Source: Pirellulales bacterium (GTDB taxonomy: Bacteria; Planctomycetota; Planctomycetia; Pirellulales; JAICIG01). From it: a stretch of DNA of 14,039 bases. Where the stretch lies: assembly GCA_025924495.1 (NCBI GenBank), contig JAICIG010000195.1, forward strand, positions 1 to 14,039, given 5' to 3'. Every line of letters starts with the position of its first letter. Within the stretch, counting starts at the first letter, position 1. Positions 7,913-14,039 of the stretch are shown here, one piece after another. The translations under genes and the position numbers were made by a program. The notes under the pieces are model-generated. The model did no database searches. It was given only the letters and a program-made list of their open reading frames with translations, and was not told the origin of the DNA.

Positions 7913-9742
7913 ATGCCCAAGAAAAACGAACCACGATCGCGCTCGAAACCCGCCTCGGAAGCCAAAGGGGAAAAGGACGGTTCGCAGGTCGAACATGGCA
8001 TCAAGGACGGCTTTCGGGAGACGGTTGAATCGGTTGTGATTGCCTTCGTGCTGGCGTTCCTATTCCGCACCTTCGAGGCGGAAGCCTTCGTGATTCCCAC
8101 CGGCTCGATGGCGCCGACGCTGATGGGGCAGCACAAGGACACGACCTGCAATAAGTGCGGCTTTCCGTTCCGCGTTAGCGCCAGTCAGGAAGCCGCGCCC
8201 GAGGATGAAACCGACCCTGTCCGGATCGAGCGGCACAGCATCAACAATCGGGTCATGGCTTTTACGTGCCCGAACTGTCGCTATCAAATGCGATTTGGCG
8301 AAGGCGCGGCCGACGGGCCCGAACCTCCGCCGTCTTACAAAGGCGACCGCATTCTGGTCGGCAAGTTGTCGTATGAAGTGGGGGATCCGCAGCGGTGGGA
8401 TGTCGCCGTTTTCAAATTCCCCGAGTCGGCCAAGGTCAATTTTATCAAGCGCGTCGCGGGCGTGCCGAATGAAACGGTCGTCATTTCGCACGGCGACATT
8501 CTCACGGCGGCCGGCGATCTGGCCAGTGAAGGGATCGATCCTCGGGCCGCCAGCAGATTGAACAACGAAGGAACCGCCGTTCTCGACGCACGCGAAGTCG
8601 CCGCGTTGCGGCAGGAGGGCAAGCTGGCCATCGCGCATAAAACGCCCGCCAAAGTGCAGGCGATTTTGCAGACGGTTTACGACAATAACTACCTCTTGCC
8701 GGAGCCTTGGATTTCGAAATTTCCGCCGCGCTGGGCGGCGGCCGATGAAGCCTGGGAATCGCTCGACGGCGGCAAAGCTTTTCAGTGCGAAGGCGGCGAT
8801 GACCAGACTCGCTGGCTGACCTACCAGCACCTGACGCCTGGGCCGGAAGATTGGCGTGCGGCGTTGAAAGATCAAGGTTCATCGCGTCCCGTCGGAGTCT
8901 CGCCGCAGTTGATCACCGATTTTTACGCCTACAACACGGGCGTTTCTGCACGCGAGATGCAGATGTCGCGATCGCGCGACGCTTTTGTCGTCAGCGAACC
9001 GTTGGATCGGAACTGGGTTGGCGACCTATCGCTCCGTTGCCGGCTGCAGACGCAAAGCGATCAGGGAGAGGCCCTGCTGACGCTGGTCGAAGGGGGATGC
9101 CTGTTCACTTGCCGCATTAACCTGGCCGACGGTCAGGCTTCGTTCTCCATTTCACGCGATCCATCGTTCAAGGCGGCCGCGCCGACGGTCATTCGCGGCG
9201 CCGGCTCGCACAGCGTCGAATTCGCGAATGTCGACGACCAGTTGTTCCTGTGGGTCGATGGCAAGTCGGTGGAATTCGACGGCCGCTATGGGCCGTTGAA
9301 TAACCTTGTGCCGACGGTCGACGATCTTGCGCCGGCGCGGGTCGGATCGCGCGGCGCTGCGGTCCAGGTCTCCGATCTGCTCCTGCGTCGCGACGTCTAT
9401 TACACTGACCCGCACTACGACAGCGGGCCCGCCCCGATTGGCGCCAGCAATTTCTTCGCAAATCCTCAAGAATGGGGCGAATTTGAGCATCTGGAAGGCA
9501 TTGCCTTCGTGCTTCGTGCCGACGAGTATCTGATGCTGGGGGACAACAGCCCGCAAAGCAAGGACAGCCGGCTCTGGATGCGGCGTGACGCGGAAGGCCG
9601 ACAGGAATACTATGTCAGTCGTGATCTGATGATTGGCAAGGCGCTGTTCATTTACTGGCCGCACGCCTTGGACCACCTTCCCGGCACGAGCGTCTGGTTC
9701 CCGTTATTCCCCAATTTCGGCGGCATGGGCTTCGTGCGGTAA
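7913..9742 (+). CDS. lepB: Signal peptidase I (LepB) with zinc-ribbon and beta-sandwich inserts, paralogue B
   Basis: This 609-residue S26 signal peptidase has a Lys/Glu-rich cytoplasmic N terminus (1-35) and one membrane helix (about 38-53). The nucleophile is Ser65 in IPTGSM. GDRILVGK, then QRWDVAVFKFP, then general-base Lys179 in FIKRVAGVP follow. LMLGDNSPQSKDSR is at 540-553. Between Ser and Lys sits a zinc-ribbon-like module with Cys79, Cys82, Cys119 and Cys122. Between Lys179 and the GDN box about 360 residues are inserted; 357-496 look like a concanavalin/LamG-type domain ending in LLLRRDVYY. The same three-part plan, plus shared ITD-x(2,3)-YN and WLTY motifs, shows common descent with the gene just upstream. 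E. coli LepB has 324 residues with 55 residues between Ser and Lys; here that spacing is 114. The boxes are closest to canonical in this copy, so it is the likely housekeeping enzyme. No Shine-Dalgarno site is seen; the start is one base after the upstream stop. Confidence 0.93.
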   Translation: MPKKNEPRSRSKPASEAKGEKDGSQVEHGIKDGFRETVESVVIAFVLAFLFRTFEAEAFVIPTGSMAPTLMGQHKDTTCNKCGFPFRVSASQEAAPEDETDPVRIERHSINNRVMAFTCPNCRYQMRFGEGAADGPEPPPSYKGDRILVGKLSYEVGDPQRWDVAVFKFPESAKVNFIKRVAGVPNETVVISHGDILTAAGDLASEGIDPRAASRLNNEGTAVLDAREVAALRQEGKLAIAHKTPAKVQAILQTVYDNNYLLPEPWISKFPPRWAAADEAWESLDGGKAFQCEGGDDQTRWLTYQHLTPGPEDWRAALKDQGSSRPVGVSPQLITDFYAYNTGVSAREMQMSRSRDAFVVSEPLDRNWVGDLSLRCRLQTQSDQGEALLTLVEGGCLFTCRINLADGQASFSISRDPSFKAAAPTVIRGAGSHSVEFANVDDQLFLWVDGKSVEFDGRYGPLNNLVPTVDDLAPARVGSRGAAVQVSDLLLRRDVYYTDPHYDSGPAPIGASNFFANPQEWGEFEHLEGIAFVLRADEYLMLGDNSPQSKDSRLWMRRDAEGRQEYYVSRDLMIGKALFIYWPHALDHLPGTSVWFPLFPNFGGMGFVR

Positions 9743-9769
9743 AGCTTTCGTTGGCTCGCGCGTTAGGTC

Positions 9770-9777
9770 AAGGAGGA
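9770..9777 (+). promoter_or_regulatory. Shine-Dalgarno site that sets the lptB start
   Basis: AAGGAGGA lies just upstream of ATG 9781 and is the strongest ribosome site in the window, although its spacing is short (3 to 4 bp). It excludes the in-frame TTG at 9751. Confidence 0.6.
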
Positions 9778-9780
9778 CCG

Positions 9781-10566
9781 ATGAGCACCACAGTACTGAG
9801 CGTCCACGGGCTGGTTAAGATCTACGGTCGCCGCCGCGTCGTGGACGGCGTCGATTTCGAAGTCGAGCAAGGGGAAATCGTCGGTCTGCTTGGCCCCAAC
9901 GGCGCCGGAAAGACGACCAGCTTCCGCATGGCCTGCGGCATGATCGAGCCGAACGCCGGCAAGGTGATGCTGAACGGCTTGGATGTGACCAAATGGCCCA
10001 TGTATCGCCGCGCACGCGAAGGGGGCATGGGTTATCTGGCCCAGGAATCGAGTGTGTTCCGTAAGCTCAGCGTCGAGAAGAACCTGCTGGGCATGATGGA
10101 GATGATCGGCATCGATCGCAAGACGCGCAACCGCCGCTGCGACGAGCTGCTCGATCAATTCAAGATCACGAAGCTGCGCAAGTCGCTGGCCATGTCGCTC
10201 TCGGGCGGCGAACGGCGGCGATTGGAAATTGCCCGCTGCCTGGTTTCCAACCCTCGGCTGATTCTGCTCGACGAGCCGTTCACCGGCATCGATCCGGTGA
10301 CGATCGCCAGCATTCAGGACATCATCCGCGCTCTGCGCGACTCGGGCATTTCAATCCTGATCACCGACCACCAGGTGCGCGAAACGCTGCAGATTACCGA
10401 CCGCAGTTATGTGATCCGCGGCGGGCAGGTGCTGTGCCACGGCCGACCGCAAGAAGTGCTTTCCAATCCCGAGGCGCGGAAGTATTACTTCGGCGAGGGG
10501 ATGGAGGTGGGGCTGCCGGGGCCGAGCGCGCCGCAGTCGGCGGCTATTCTTCGTCCTGTTCCTTGA
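9781..10566 (+). CDS. lptB: Lipopolysaccharide export ABC transporter ATPase LptB
   Basis: This is a 261-residue ABC ATPase. Walker A is GPNGAGKT (38-45), the Q-loop glutamine is Gln88, the signature is LSGGE (140-144), Walker B is ILLDEP (161-166) and the switch histidine is His197. LptB-specific features set it apart from branched-chain amino-acid transporters: GYLAQESSVFRKLSVEKN (84-101), SGGERRRLEIAR, and LITDHQVRETLQITDR near the end. LptB hydrolyses ATP on the cytoplasmic side of LptFG to pull lipopolysaccharide from the inner membrane towards the outer membrane, which implies a diderm envelope. The family is normally about 240 residues. The last 20 residues here (Gly/Pro/Ala-rich) are extra, and the final codons overlap the 3' end of the convergent coiled-coil gene. 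It follows the signal peptidase by 38 bp. No lptA, lptC, lptF or lptG gene is in the window. Confidence 0.94.
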   Translation: MSTTVLSVHGLVKIYGRRRVVDGVDFEVEQGEIVGLLGPNGAGKTTSFRMACGMIEPNAGKVMLNGLDVTKWPMYRRAREGGMGYLAQESSVFRKLSVEKNLLGMMEMIGIDRKTRNRRCDELLDQFKITKLRKSLAMSLSGGERRRLEIARCLVSNPRLILLDEPFTGIDPVTIASIQDIIRALRDSGISILITDHQVRETLQITDRSYVIRGGQVLCHGRPQEVLSNPEARKYYFGEGMEVGLPGPSAPQSAAILRPVP

Positions 10567-11935
10567 GCCCCAAGCGAGTCAGCCAGCGACCGCGCTGCGG
10601 CTTCTTTCCCTTGCTGCCGTCTGACGGCAAAGCGTCATCGCCGCCTTGCTCGGCCTGCTGCTCTTGAAGCTGACGCTGACGCTCTTCGATTTCGGCCCGC
10701 TCTCGCGCAATCTTTGCCCGCTGCACCGACATTTCGATCTCGGCCTGGCGGAGCTTCTCCTCCCACTCCTTTTGCATTTGCTGCAAGCGCTCGCGCTCGG
10801 CGGCGACGACCTCGTCCTGATTCAGCAGTTCGGCGATTGCCTGGGCGCCGACGGCCATTGAGCCGATGTTGTCGGATTGAGCGTCGAGTAATTGCTTGAG
10901 TTCGGCGATCTCCTGATCTTTAGCGGCGATCACGGCGTCGGTCTTGGCGATCACGTCGCGCATCTTGACGCGCTCGGCCCTGTCTTCTTCGCTGTCGTCG
11001 CCGTCATTCTCGTTGGCTTCCAAAGCGGCCAGCAGGCGACGCTTTTGCGCTTCCCAGTCCATGCCATCGCTGGCAATCGGCGCGGCAGCCTGTCCGCCGC
11101 TCGACAACCGCTTTTCTAGCTCGGCATTTTTCTTCTTCAACTCGCGAACGTCGTCCATCGCCAACTGATAGCGACGCTGCATATCGGCCAGTTCTTCGGC
11201 GGTTTTGCTGTCCTCCGCATCACCTGGAGCTCGCTGTTCTGCTTGAGCCAGTTTTTTCTGCGTCTCGGCCAGTTGCCTGGCGAGCCGGTCTCTTTCGCTA
11301 GACAATGCAGCCAGCTGCGGCCCGTCGTCTCGCGCGCTGTCGGCTTGTTCGGCGAGCTGCCGTTCGAGTTGGCTGCAGCGCTCGCGCAATTCGCTTAGCT
11401 CGCCGACGAGAGCTCCGGCCTCCCCGAGCTTGCCTTGCGCACGTTCCAGATCGGCGCGTTGCTGCTCGAGTTCTTTAAGGTGCTTGTCGCGCTGCTCTTT
11501 GAACTCCTGGGCAATCCGCCGCCGCTGGCTCTTGGTTTGCGATTGCTCGTCCTCCAACGCCTCGCGCTGACGTTCCAGATCGGCAATCTTTTCCTGCAGC
11601 CGCTGGCGTTGCCGCGCCAGCTCTTCGGCGTCGGCTTCATAATCGTGACGTTGCTGTCCTAGCGCCCGCTCCTCGCCGCGCAGGCGCGTTCGGGCAGCCT
11701 CGAGCTCTTCCCGACTTTTTTCAATGGCGGCCTGTTCTTCGGCGAGCGTTTTTTGATTCGTCGCGAGCCGCTCATTGATCTGCGCGATCTGCTTGGCCAG
11801 CTCCGCTTCAAGCGCGCTAATCTTGTTCTGGTGAGCGCCCACGAATTCGTGAACGCGGTCGCGCTGGGTTGCCAGCGTGCGGACGAAATCGTCGTTCCAG
11901 GAGCCGCTGTCGCTCTGCGTCGATGTATCTTCCAT
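10544..11935 (-). CDS. Long cytoplasmic coiled-coil protein of unknown function
   Basis: The product is 463 residues from ATG 11935; an in-frame TTG at 11950 would add five residues, and neither has a clear Shine-Dalgarno site. No signal peptide or membrane segment is visible. Most of the chain (about residues 25-275) is a highly charged heptad-like coiled coil rich in Glu, Gln, Arg, Leu and Ala. A break follows with Gly/Ala-rich and acidic linkers around a distinct motif, DWEAQKRRLLAALE (coded within 11012-11065). A second coiled coil then leads to a basic, tryptophan-containing tail, KKPQRGRWLTRLGL, before an acidic end. There are no SMC ATPase motifs, so it is not a chromosome-segregation ATPase. 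The architecture suggests a structural or scaffolding role, with the tail as a possible docking peptide; this is inference. It converges with lptB and overlaps it by 23 bp. Its promoter is probably at 12045-12073. Confidence 0.8.
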   Translation of the reverse strand: MEDTSTQSDSGSWNDDFVRTLATQRDRVHEFVGAHQNKISALEAELAKQIAQINERLATNQKTLAEEQAAIEKSREELEAARTRLRGEERALGQQRHDYEADAEELARQRQRLQEKIADLERQREALEDEQSQTKSQRRRIAQEFKEQRDKHLKELEQQRADLERAQGKLGEAGALVGELSELRERCSQLERQLAEQADSARDDGPQLAALSSERDRLARQLAETQKKLAQAEQRAPGDAEDSKTAEELADMQRRYQLAMDDVRELKKKNAELEKRLSSGGQAAAPIASDGMDWEAQKRRLLAALEANENDGDDSEEDRAERVKMRDVIAKTDAVIAAKDQEIAELKQLLDAQSDNIGSMAVGAQAIAELLNQDEVVAAERERLQQMQKEWEEKLRQAEIEMSVQRAKIARERAEIEERQRQLQEQQAEQGGDDALPSDGSKGKKPQRGRWLTRLGLKEQDEE

Positions 11936-12036
11936 GGATCGTGAGCTCAACGGCGTTCGAGAGGCGCAGACAAGGGACGGCTTCCATACGCGACGCCTGG
12001 CCGAGCGGCTGCGCTGGAAAAAATCAACGCTGAATT

Positions 12037-12073
12037 CCTATATTCCTATAGGACATGCTCACTCGGCGGTCAA
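12037..12073 (-). promoter_or_regulatory. Promoter for the coiled-coil gene, with duplicated -10 box
   Basis: Read on the minus strand, TTGACC (12073-12068) is followed by 17 bp and TATAGG (12050-12045). A second TATAGG lies 8 bp further on (12042-12037), because the 8-mer TTCCTATA is tandemly repeated at 12035-12050. Transcription from the first box would leave a leader of about 100 nt before ATG 11935. The rest of the 278-bp gap (11936-12213) shows no gene or clear terminator. Confidence 0.5.
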
Positions 12074-12213
12074 AGCGTGAATCCGCACCGGTCCGGTTGT
12101 GCCGGCTTTGCCGCCCAGGCCGACCGCCCGACGACGAGCTGTCGCCGCCGGACCGCTTCGCAGGCGCATCCTGCAGGGGGCCGCGTGCTTCGCCGGACGG
12201 GCGGCTCCATGCG

Positions 12214-13182
12214 TCATGCTGTTTTAAGCACGCTGGGGTTCACGACGTTTTCTGGCACGCCGCCATGCAATCGCTTGACGACTTGTTCCGCCACGCGGCG
12301 ACGCAGTTCGGTGACCGACTCGCGCGAGAAAAAAGCGGCGTGCGGCGTGACGATCACGCGCGGATCATTGAAGGGAGGGCGGGTTAAATCGGGGGGCTCT
12401 TGTTGCTGCACGTCGAGCGCCGCGCCAGCCAGTTGGCCGGCTTCGAGTGCTGCGGCCAGCGACGCTTCGTCAATCAAGGCGCCGCGCGACGTATTGATCA
12501 AATACGCGCTCGGCTTCATTAGGGCGAACTGGCTGGCGCCGAGCATATGTTTGGTTTCTGGAGTGCTCGGCGCATGCAAGGAAATGTAGTCGCTCTCGGC
12601 CAGTAGTTGCCCGAACTCTCGCCACTCGACGCCCGGCAGCGGATTGGCGCGGCTGCGTCCGGTGGCGATCACGCGCAAGCCCAGCGCCAGCGCCTTCTTG
12701 GCCAGCAGGCGGCCGATATTTCCCAGGCCGATAATGCCTAGCGTTTGTCCTTCCAGCCGCCGCAACTCGGGGCCGGCGCCCAAGGCATACCGCCCCGCCT
12801 TGGTCTCCAGATGGTAGAAAGCTATCTTCCGACCGAGCGCGAAGATCGAGGCCAAGGCGTGCTCGGCGACTTCAATCAGGCAGTAATCGGGGATGTTGGT
12901 CACCACGATGCCTTTGCGCGTCGCGAACTCGACGTCGATATTGTCTAACCCGATTCCCAGCCGCGAGACGATCGAGCACTTGGGCGAGGCGGCGATCACT
13001 GACTCGGGCACCTTGGCCCAGTTGGTCATGATTGCATCGACGTCGACGGCCAAGCGGGCAAGCGTCGCTGCATCGCCTTGCGGGGCCACGATCAGCTCGG
13101 CGTCGCCCGCGGTCAGGACGGCGCGCTCAATGTCCAAGTCGGGCCAGGCGTAATCGGTGAGCAAAACTTTGAAGCGAGGCAT
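12214..13182 (-). CDS. D-isomer-specific 2-hydroxyacid dehydrogenase
   Basis: The product has 322 residues from ATG 13182. A longer frame reaches 13248, but its extra 22 residues look non-conserved and Pro-rich. The family reduces 2-oxoacids to D-2-hydroxyacids, or the reverse, with a nicotinamide cofactor in the cytoplasm. Visible features are SRLGIGLDNID (73-83), the nucleotide-binding GLGNIG (152-157), catalytic Arg233 in NTSRGALID, catalytic Glu262 in DVQQQEP and catalytic His281 in VTPHAAF. The overall pattern resembles phosphoglycerate dehydrogenase-like and CtBP-like members; there is no ACT domain, so serine-pathway SerA is less likely. The loop after the second cofactor strand reads ATGRSR rather than ending in an acidic residue, which suggests NADP(H) use. 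The true substrate is unknown. A weak promoter candidate on the minus strand (TGGCAA, 16 bp, TAGGAT) lies around 13240-13270. The gene is divergent from the aminopeptidase, with 122 bp between the starts. Confidence 0.9.
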   Translation of the reverse strand: MPRFKVLLTDYAWPDLDIERAVLTAGDAELIVAPQGDAATLARLAVDVDAIMTNWAKVPESVIAASPKCSIVSRLGIGLDNIDVEFATRKGIVVTNIPDYCLIEVAEHALASIFALGRKIAFYHLETKAGRYALGAGPELRRLEGQTLGIIGLGNIGRLLAKKALALGLRVIATGRSRANPLPGVEWREFGQLLAESDYISLHAPSTPETKHMLGASQFALMKPSAYLINTSRGALIDEASLAAALEAGQLAGAALDVQQQEPPDLTRPPFNDPRVIVTPHAAFFSRESVTELRRRVAEQVVKRLHGGVPENVVNPSVLKTA

Positions 13183-13304
13183 GATTCGTTTGGGTCGGGT
13201 TGGCGAAGGCGGGAATGCGTTGTTGTACAGGGAGCAATATCCTATCATGGCGACGCCTCGTTGCCACGCGTCTTTCCGCCTGCTCTTGCTCCGCGAACTG
13301 TGTA
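13183..13304. other. Divergent intergenic region
   Basis: This 122-bp gap separates the divergent dehydrogenase and aminopeptidase starts, so it must hold both sets of 5' signals. Only a weak minus-strand -35/-10 pair (TGGCAA, 16 bp, TAGGAT), partly in this gap, is visible. For the plus strand I see no acceptable promoter at proper spacing. No operator-like palindrome was found. Confidence 0.5.
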
Positions 13305-14039
13305 ATGCACGATCCCCGACTGAATCGGCTCGCCGAGATTCTCATCGACCATAGTTGCCAGCTCCGTTCCGGCGACAAAGTTCTCATCGAAGCCTACGAC
13401 CTGCCCGATACCGCCGTCGTGTGTCGATTAATCGAGTTGGCCGCCGAGCGCGGCGCCCACCCGCTGGTCACCTGGAAAAGCAATACCGTGCTGCGGGCTT
13501 TATACCGCACCGGCAATGAGACGAACTTGGGACTGGCAGGTGATTTCGAGAAAGCGCGAATGCAGGAAATGGATGCCTACATTGGCGTCCGTGGGGCAGC
13601 CAACTCGAGCCAGTTCGCCGATGTGCCGATCGAACAAATGGACCTGTACCAGCGGCTCTGGTGGCAGCCGGTGCACAGCCAGGTCCGAGTGCCGCGCACC
13701 CGCTGGGTTGTGTTGCGTTATCCGACCGATTCGATGGCCCAGGCCGCCAATATGAGCAGCGAGGACTTCGAGGATTTCTATTACTCGGTTTGCACGGCCG
13801 ACTATGCGCAGATGGCACAAGATCAGGAGCCGCTAGTGCGGCGGATGACGGCCGCCGATCGCGTCCGTCTGGTCGCTCCCGGTACTGACCTGTCGTTTTC
13901 CATTCGCGGCATGGCCGTGCGGCCTTGTCATGGCCAGCGAAACATTCCCGACGGCGAAGTCTTTACGGCGCCGCTTCGCGAGAGCATCAACGGCGTCATT
14001 CGCTACAACGCGCCCTCGCGCTATCAAGGCGTCATCTTC
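13305..14039 (+). CDS. M29-family metallo-aminopeptidase, N-terminal part (3' end outside window)
   Basis: The frame opens at ATG 13305 and runs without a stop to the last base, giving 245 residues. The family (thermophilic aminopeptidase AmpT, AmpS, aminopeptidase II) removes N-terminal residues from peptides using a two-metal centre. The N terminus shows the family's LA-ILIDHS-QLRSGDKVLIEAYD opening. Later come WVVLRYPTDSMAQAANMS and DFY--V, then NIPDGEVFTAP (about 213-223). Its Glu218 corresponds to the first metal ligand of the family. The remaining ligands (Glu, His, Tyr, His, Asp) lie beyond the window and cannot be checked. M29 proteins are usually about 370-410 residues, so roughly 60 percent is present. 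There is no Shine-Dalgarno site before the ATG. The protein is probably cytoplasmic, since no signal peptide is seen. Confidence 0.9.
   Translation, partial: MHDPRLNRLAEILIDHSCQLRSGDKVLIEAYDLPDTAVVCRLIELAAERGAHPLVTWKSNTVLRALYRTGNETNLGLAGDFEKARMQEMDAYIGVRGAANSSQFADVPIEQMDLYQRLWWQPVHSQVRVPRTRWVVLRYPTDSMAQAANMSSEDFEDFYYSVCTADYAQMAQDQEPLVRRMTAADRVRLVAPGTDLSFSIRGMAVRPCHGQRNIPDGEVFTAPLRESINGVIRYNAPSRYQGVIF

Noticed and set aside
11936..11950. TTG start that would lengthen the coiled-coil protein by five residues
   Set aside because: There is no Shine-Dalgarno site for it and ATG 11935 is available five codons later; it cannot be fully excluded.
12089..12155. Inverted repeat CGGTCCGG (12089-12096) and CCGGACCG (12148-12155), considered as a structured RNA or terminator
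   Set aside because: The 51-nt loop, the GC-rich background and the absence of a T-tract make chance likely; no known RNA family was recognised.
12055..12589. Plus-strand open frames over the gap and the dehydrogenase 3' half
   Set aside because: They run antisense to the dehydrogenase and their translations show no domain features.
1..14039. Mobile element, defence system, CRISPR array, secondary-metabolite cluster or tRNA genes
   Set aside because: No transposase, integrase, nuclease, repeat-spacer array, large synthase or tRNA-like fold was found; gene content is housekeeping and envelope-related.

Overview
The window is ordinary-looking chromosomal DNA, GC-rich by eye, and most likely from a planctomycete (Pirellulales-like). 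The clues are signal peptidases I carrying large inserted domains, a secreted HEAT/von Willebrand A protein, a secreted bacterial LCCL-domain protein, and several genes with little or no Shine-Dalgarno sequence. This taxonomic call rests on protein character, not on a marker-gene comparison. I see no tRNA, rRNA, insertion sequence, CRISPR array, prophage or defence island.

Layout. Positions 1-509 hold the 3' end of a LarA-type nickel-pincer racemase gene. Next come two secreted envelope proteins on the plus strand: HEAT repeats plus a VWA domain (715-2214), and duplicated small beta modules plus helices plus an LCCL domain (2339-3337). A good sigma-70-like promoter at 3419-3447 then precedes a tightly packed plus-strand run: ROK sugar kinase (3508-4548), lepA/EF4 (4612-6423), two tandem signal peptidase I paralogues (6472-7911 and 7913-9742) and lptB (9781-10566). 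Gaps in this run are 63, 48, 1 and 38 bp, so it is probably one operon. It keeps the lepA-lepB order known from E. coli. Its last three genes all serve the envelope: signal-peptide cleavage and lipopolysaccharide export.

The lptB 3' end overlaps the 3' end of a convergent minus-strand gene for a long cytoplasmic coiled-coil protein of unknown function (10544-11935), which has its own recognisable promoter (12045-12073). Upstream of it, also on the minus strand, is a D-2-hydroxyacid dehydrogenase (12214-13182). Divergent from that is the 5' part of an M29 metallo-aminopeptidase gene (13305 to the window end), which is open to the last base.

The most interesting feature is the signal peptidase pair. 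Both proteins keep the Ser/Lys dyad and the GDN...DSR box. Both carry a four-cysteine zinc-ribbon-like insert between Ser and Lys and a long insert resembling a concanavalin/LamG beta-sandwich between Lys and the GDN box. The two copies have diverged strongly from each other. Second in interest is the cysteine-free LCCL domain in the secreted protein at 2339-3337.
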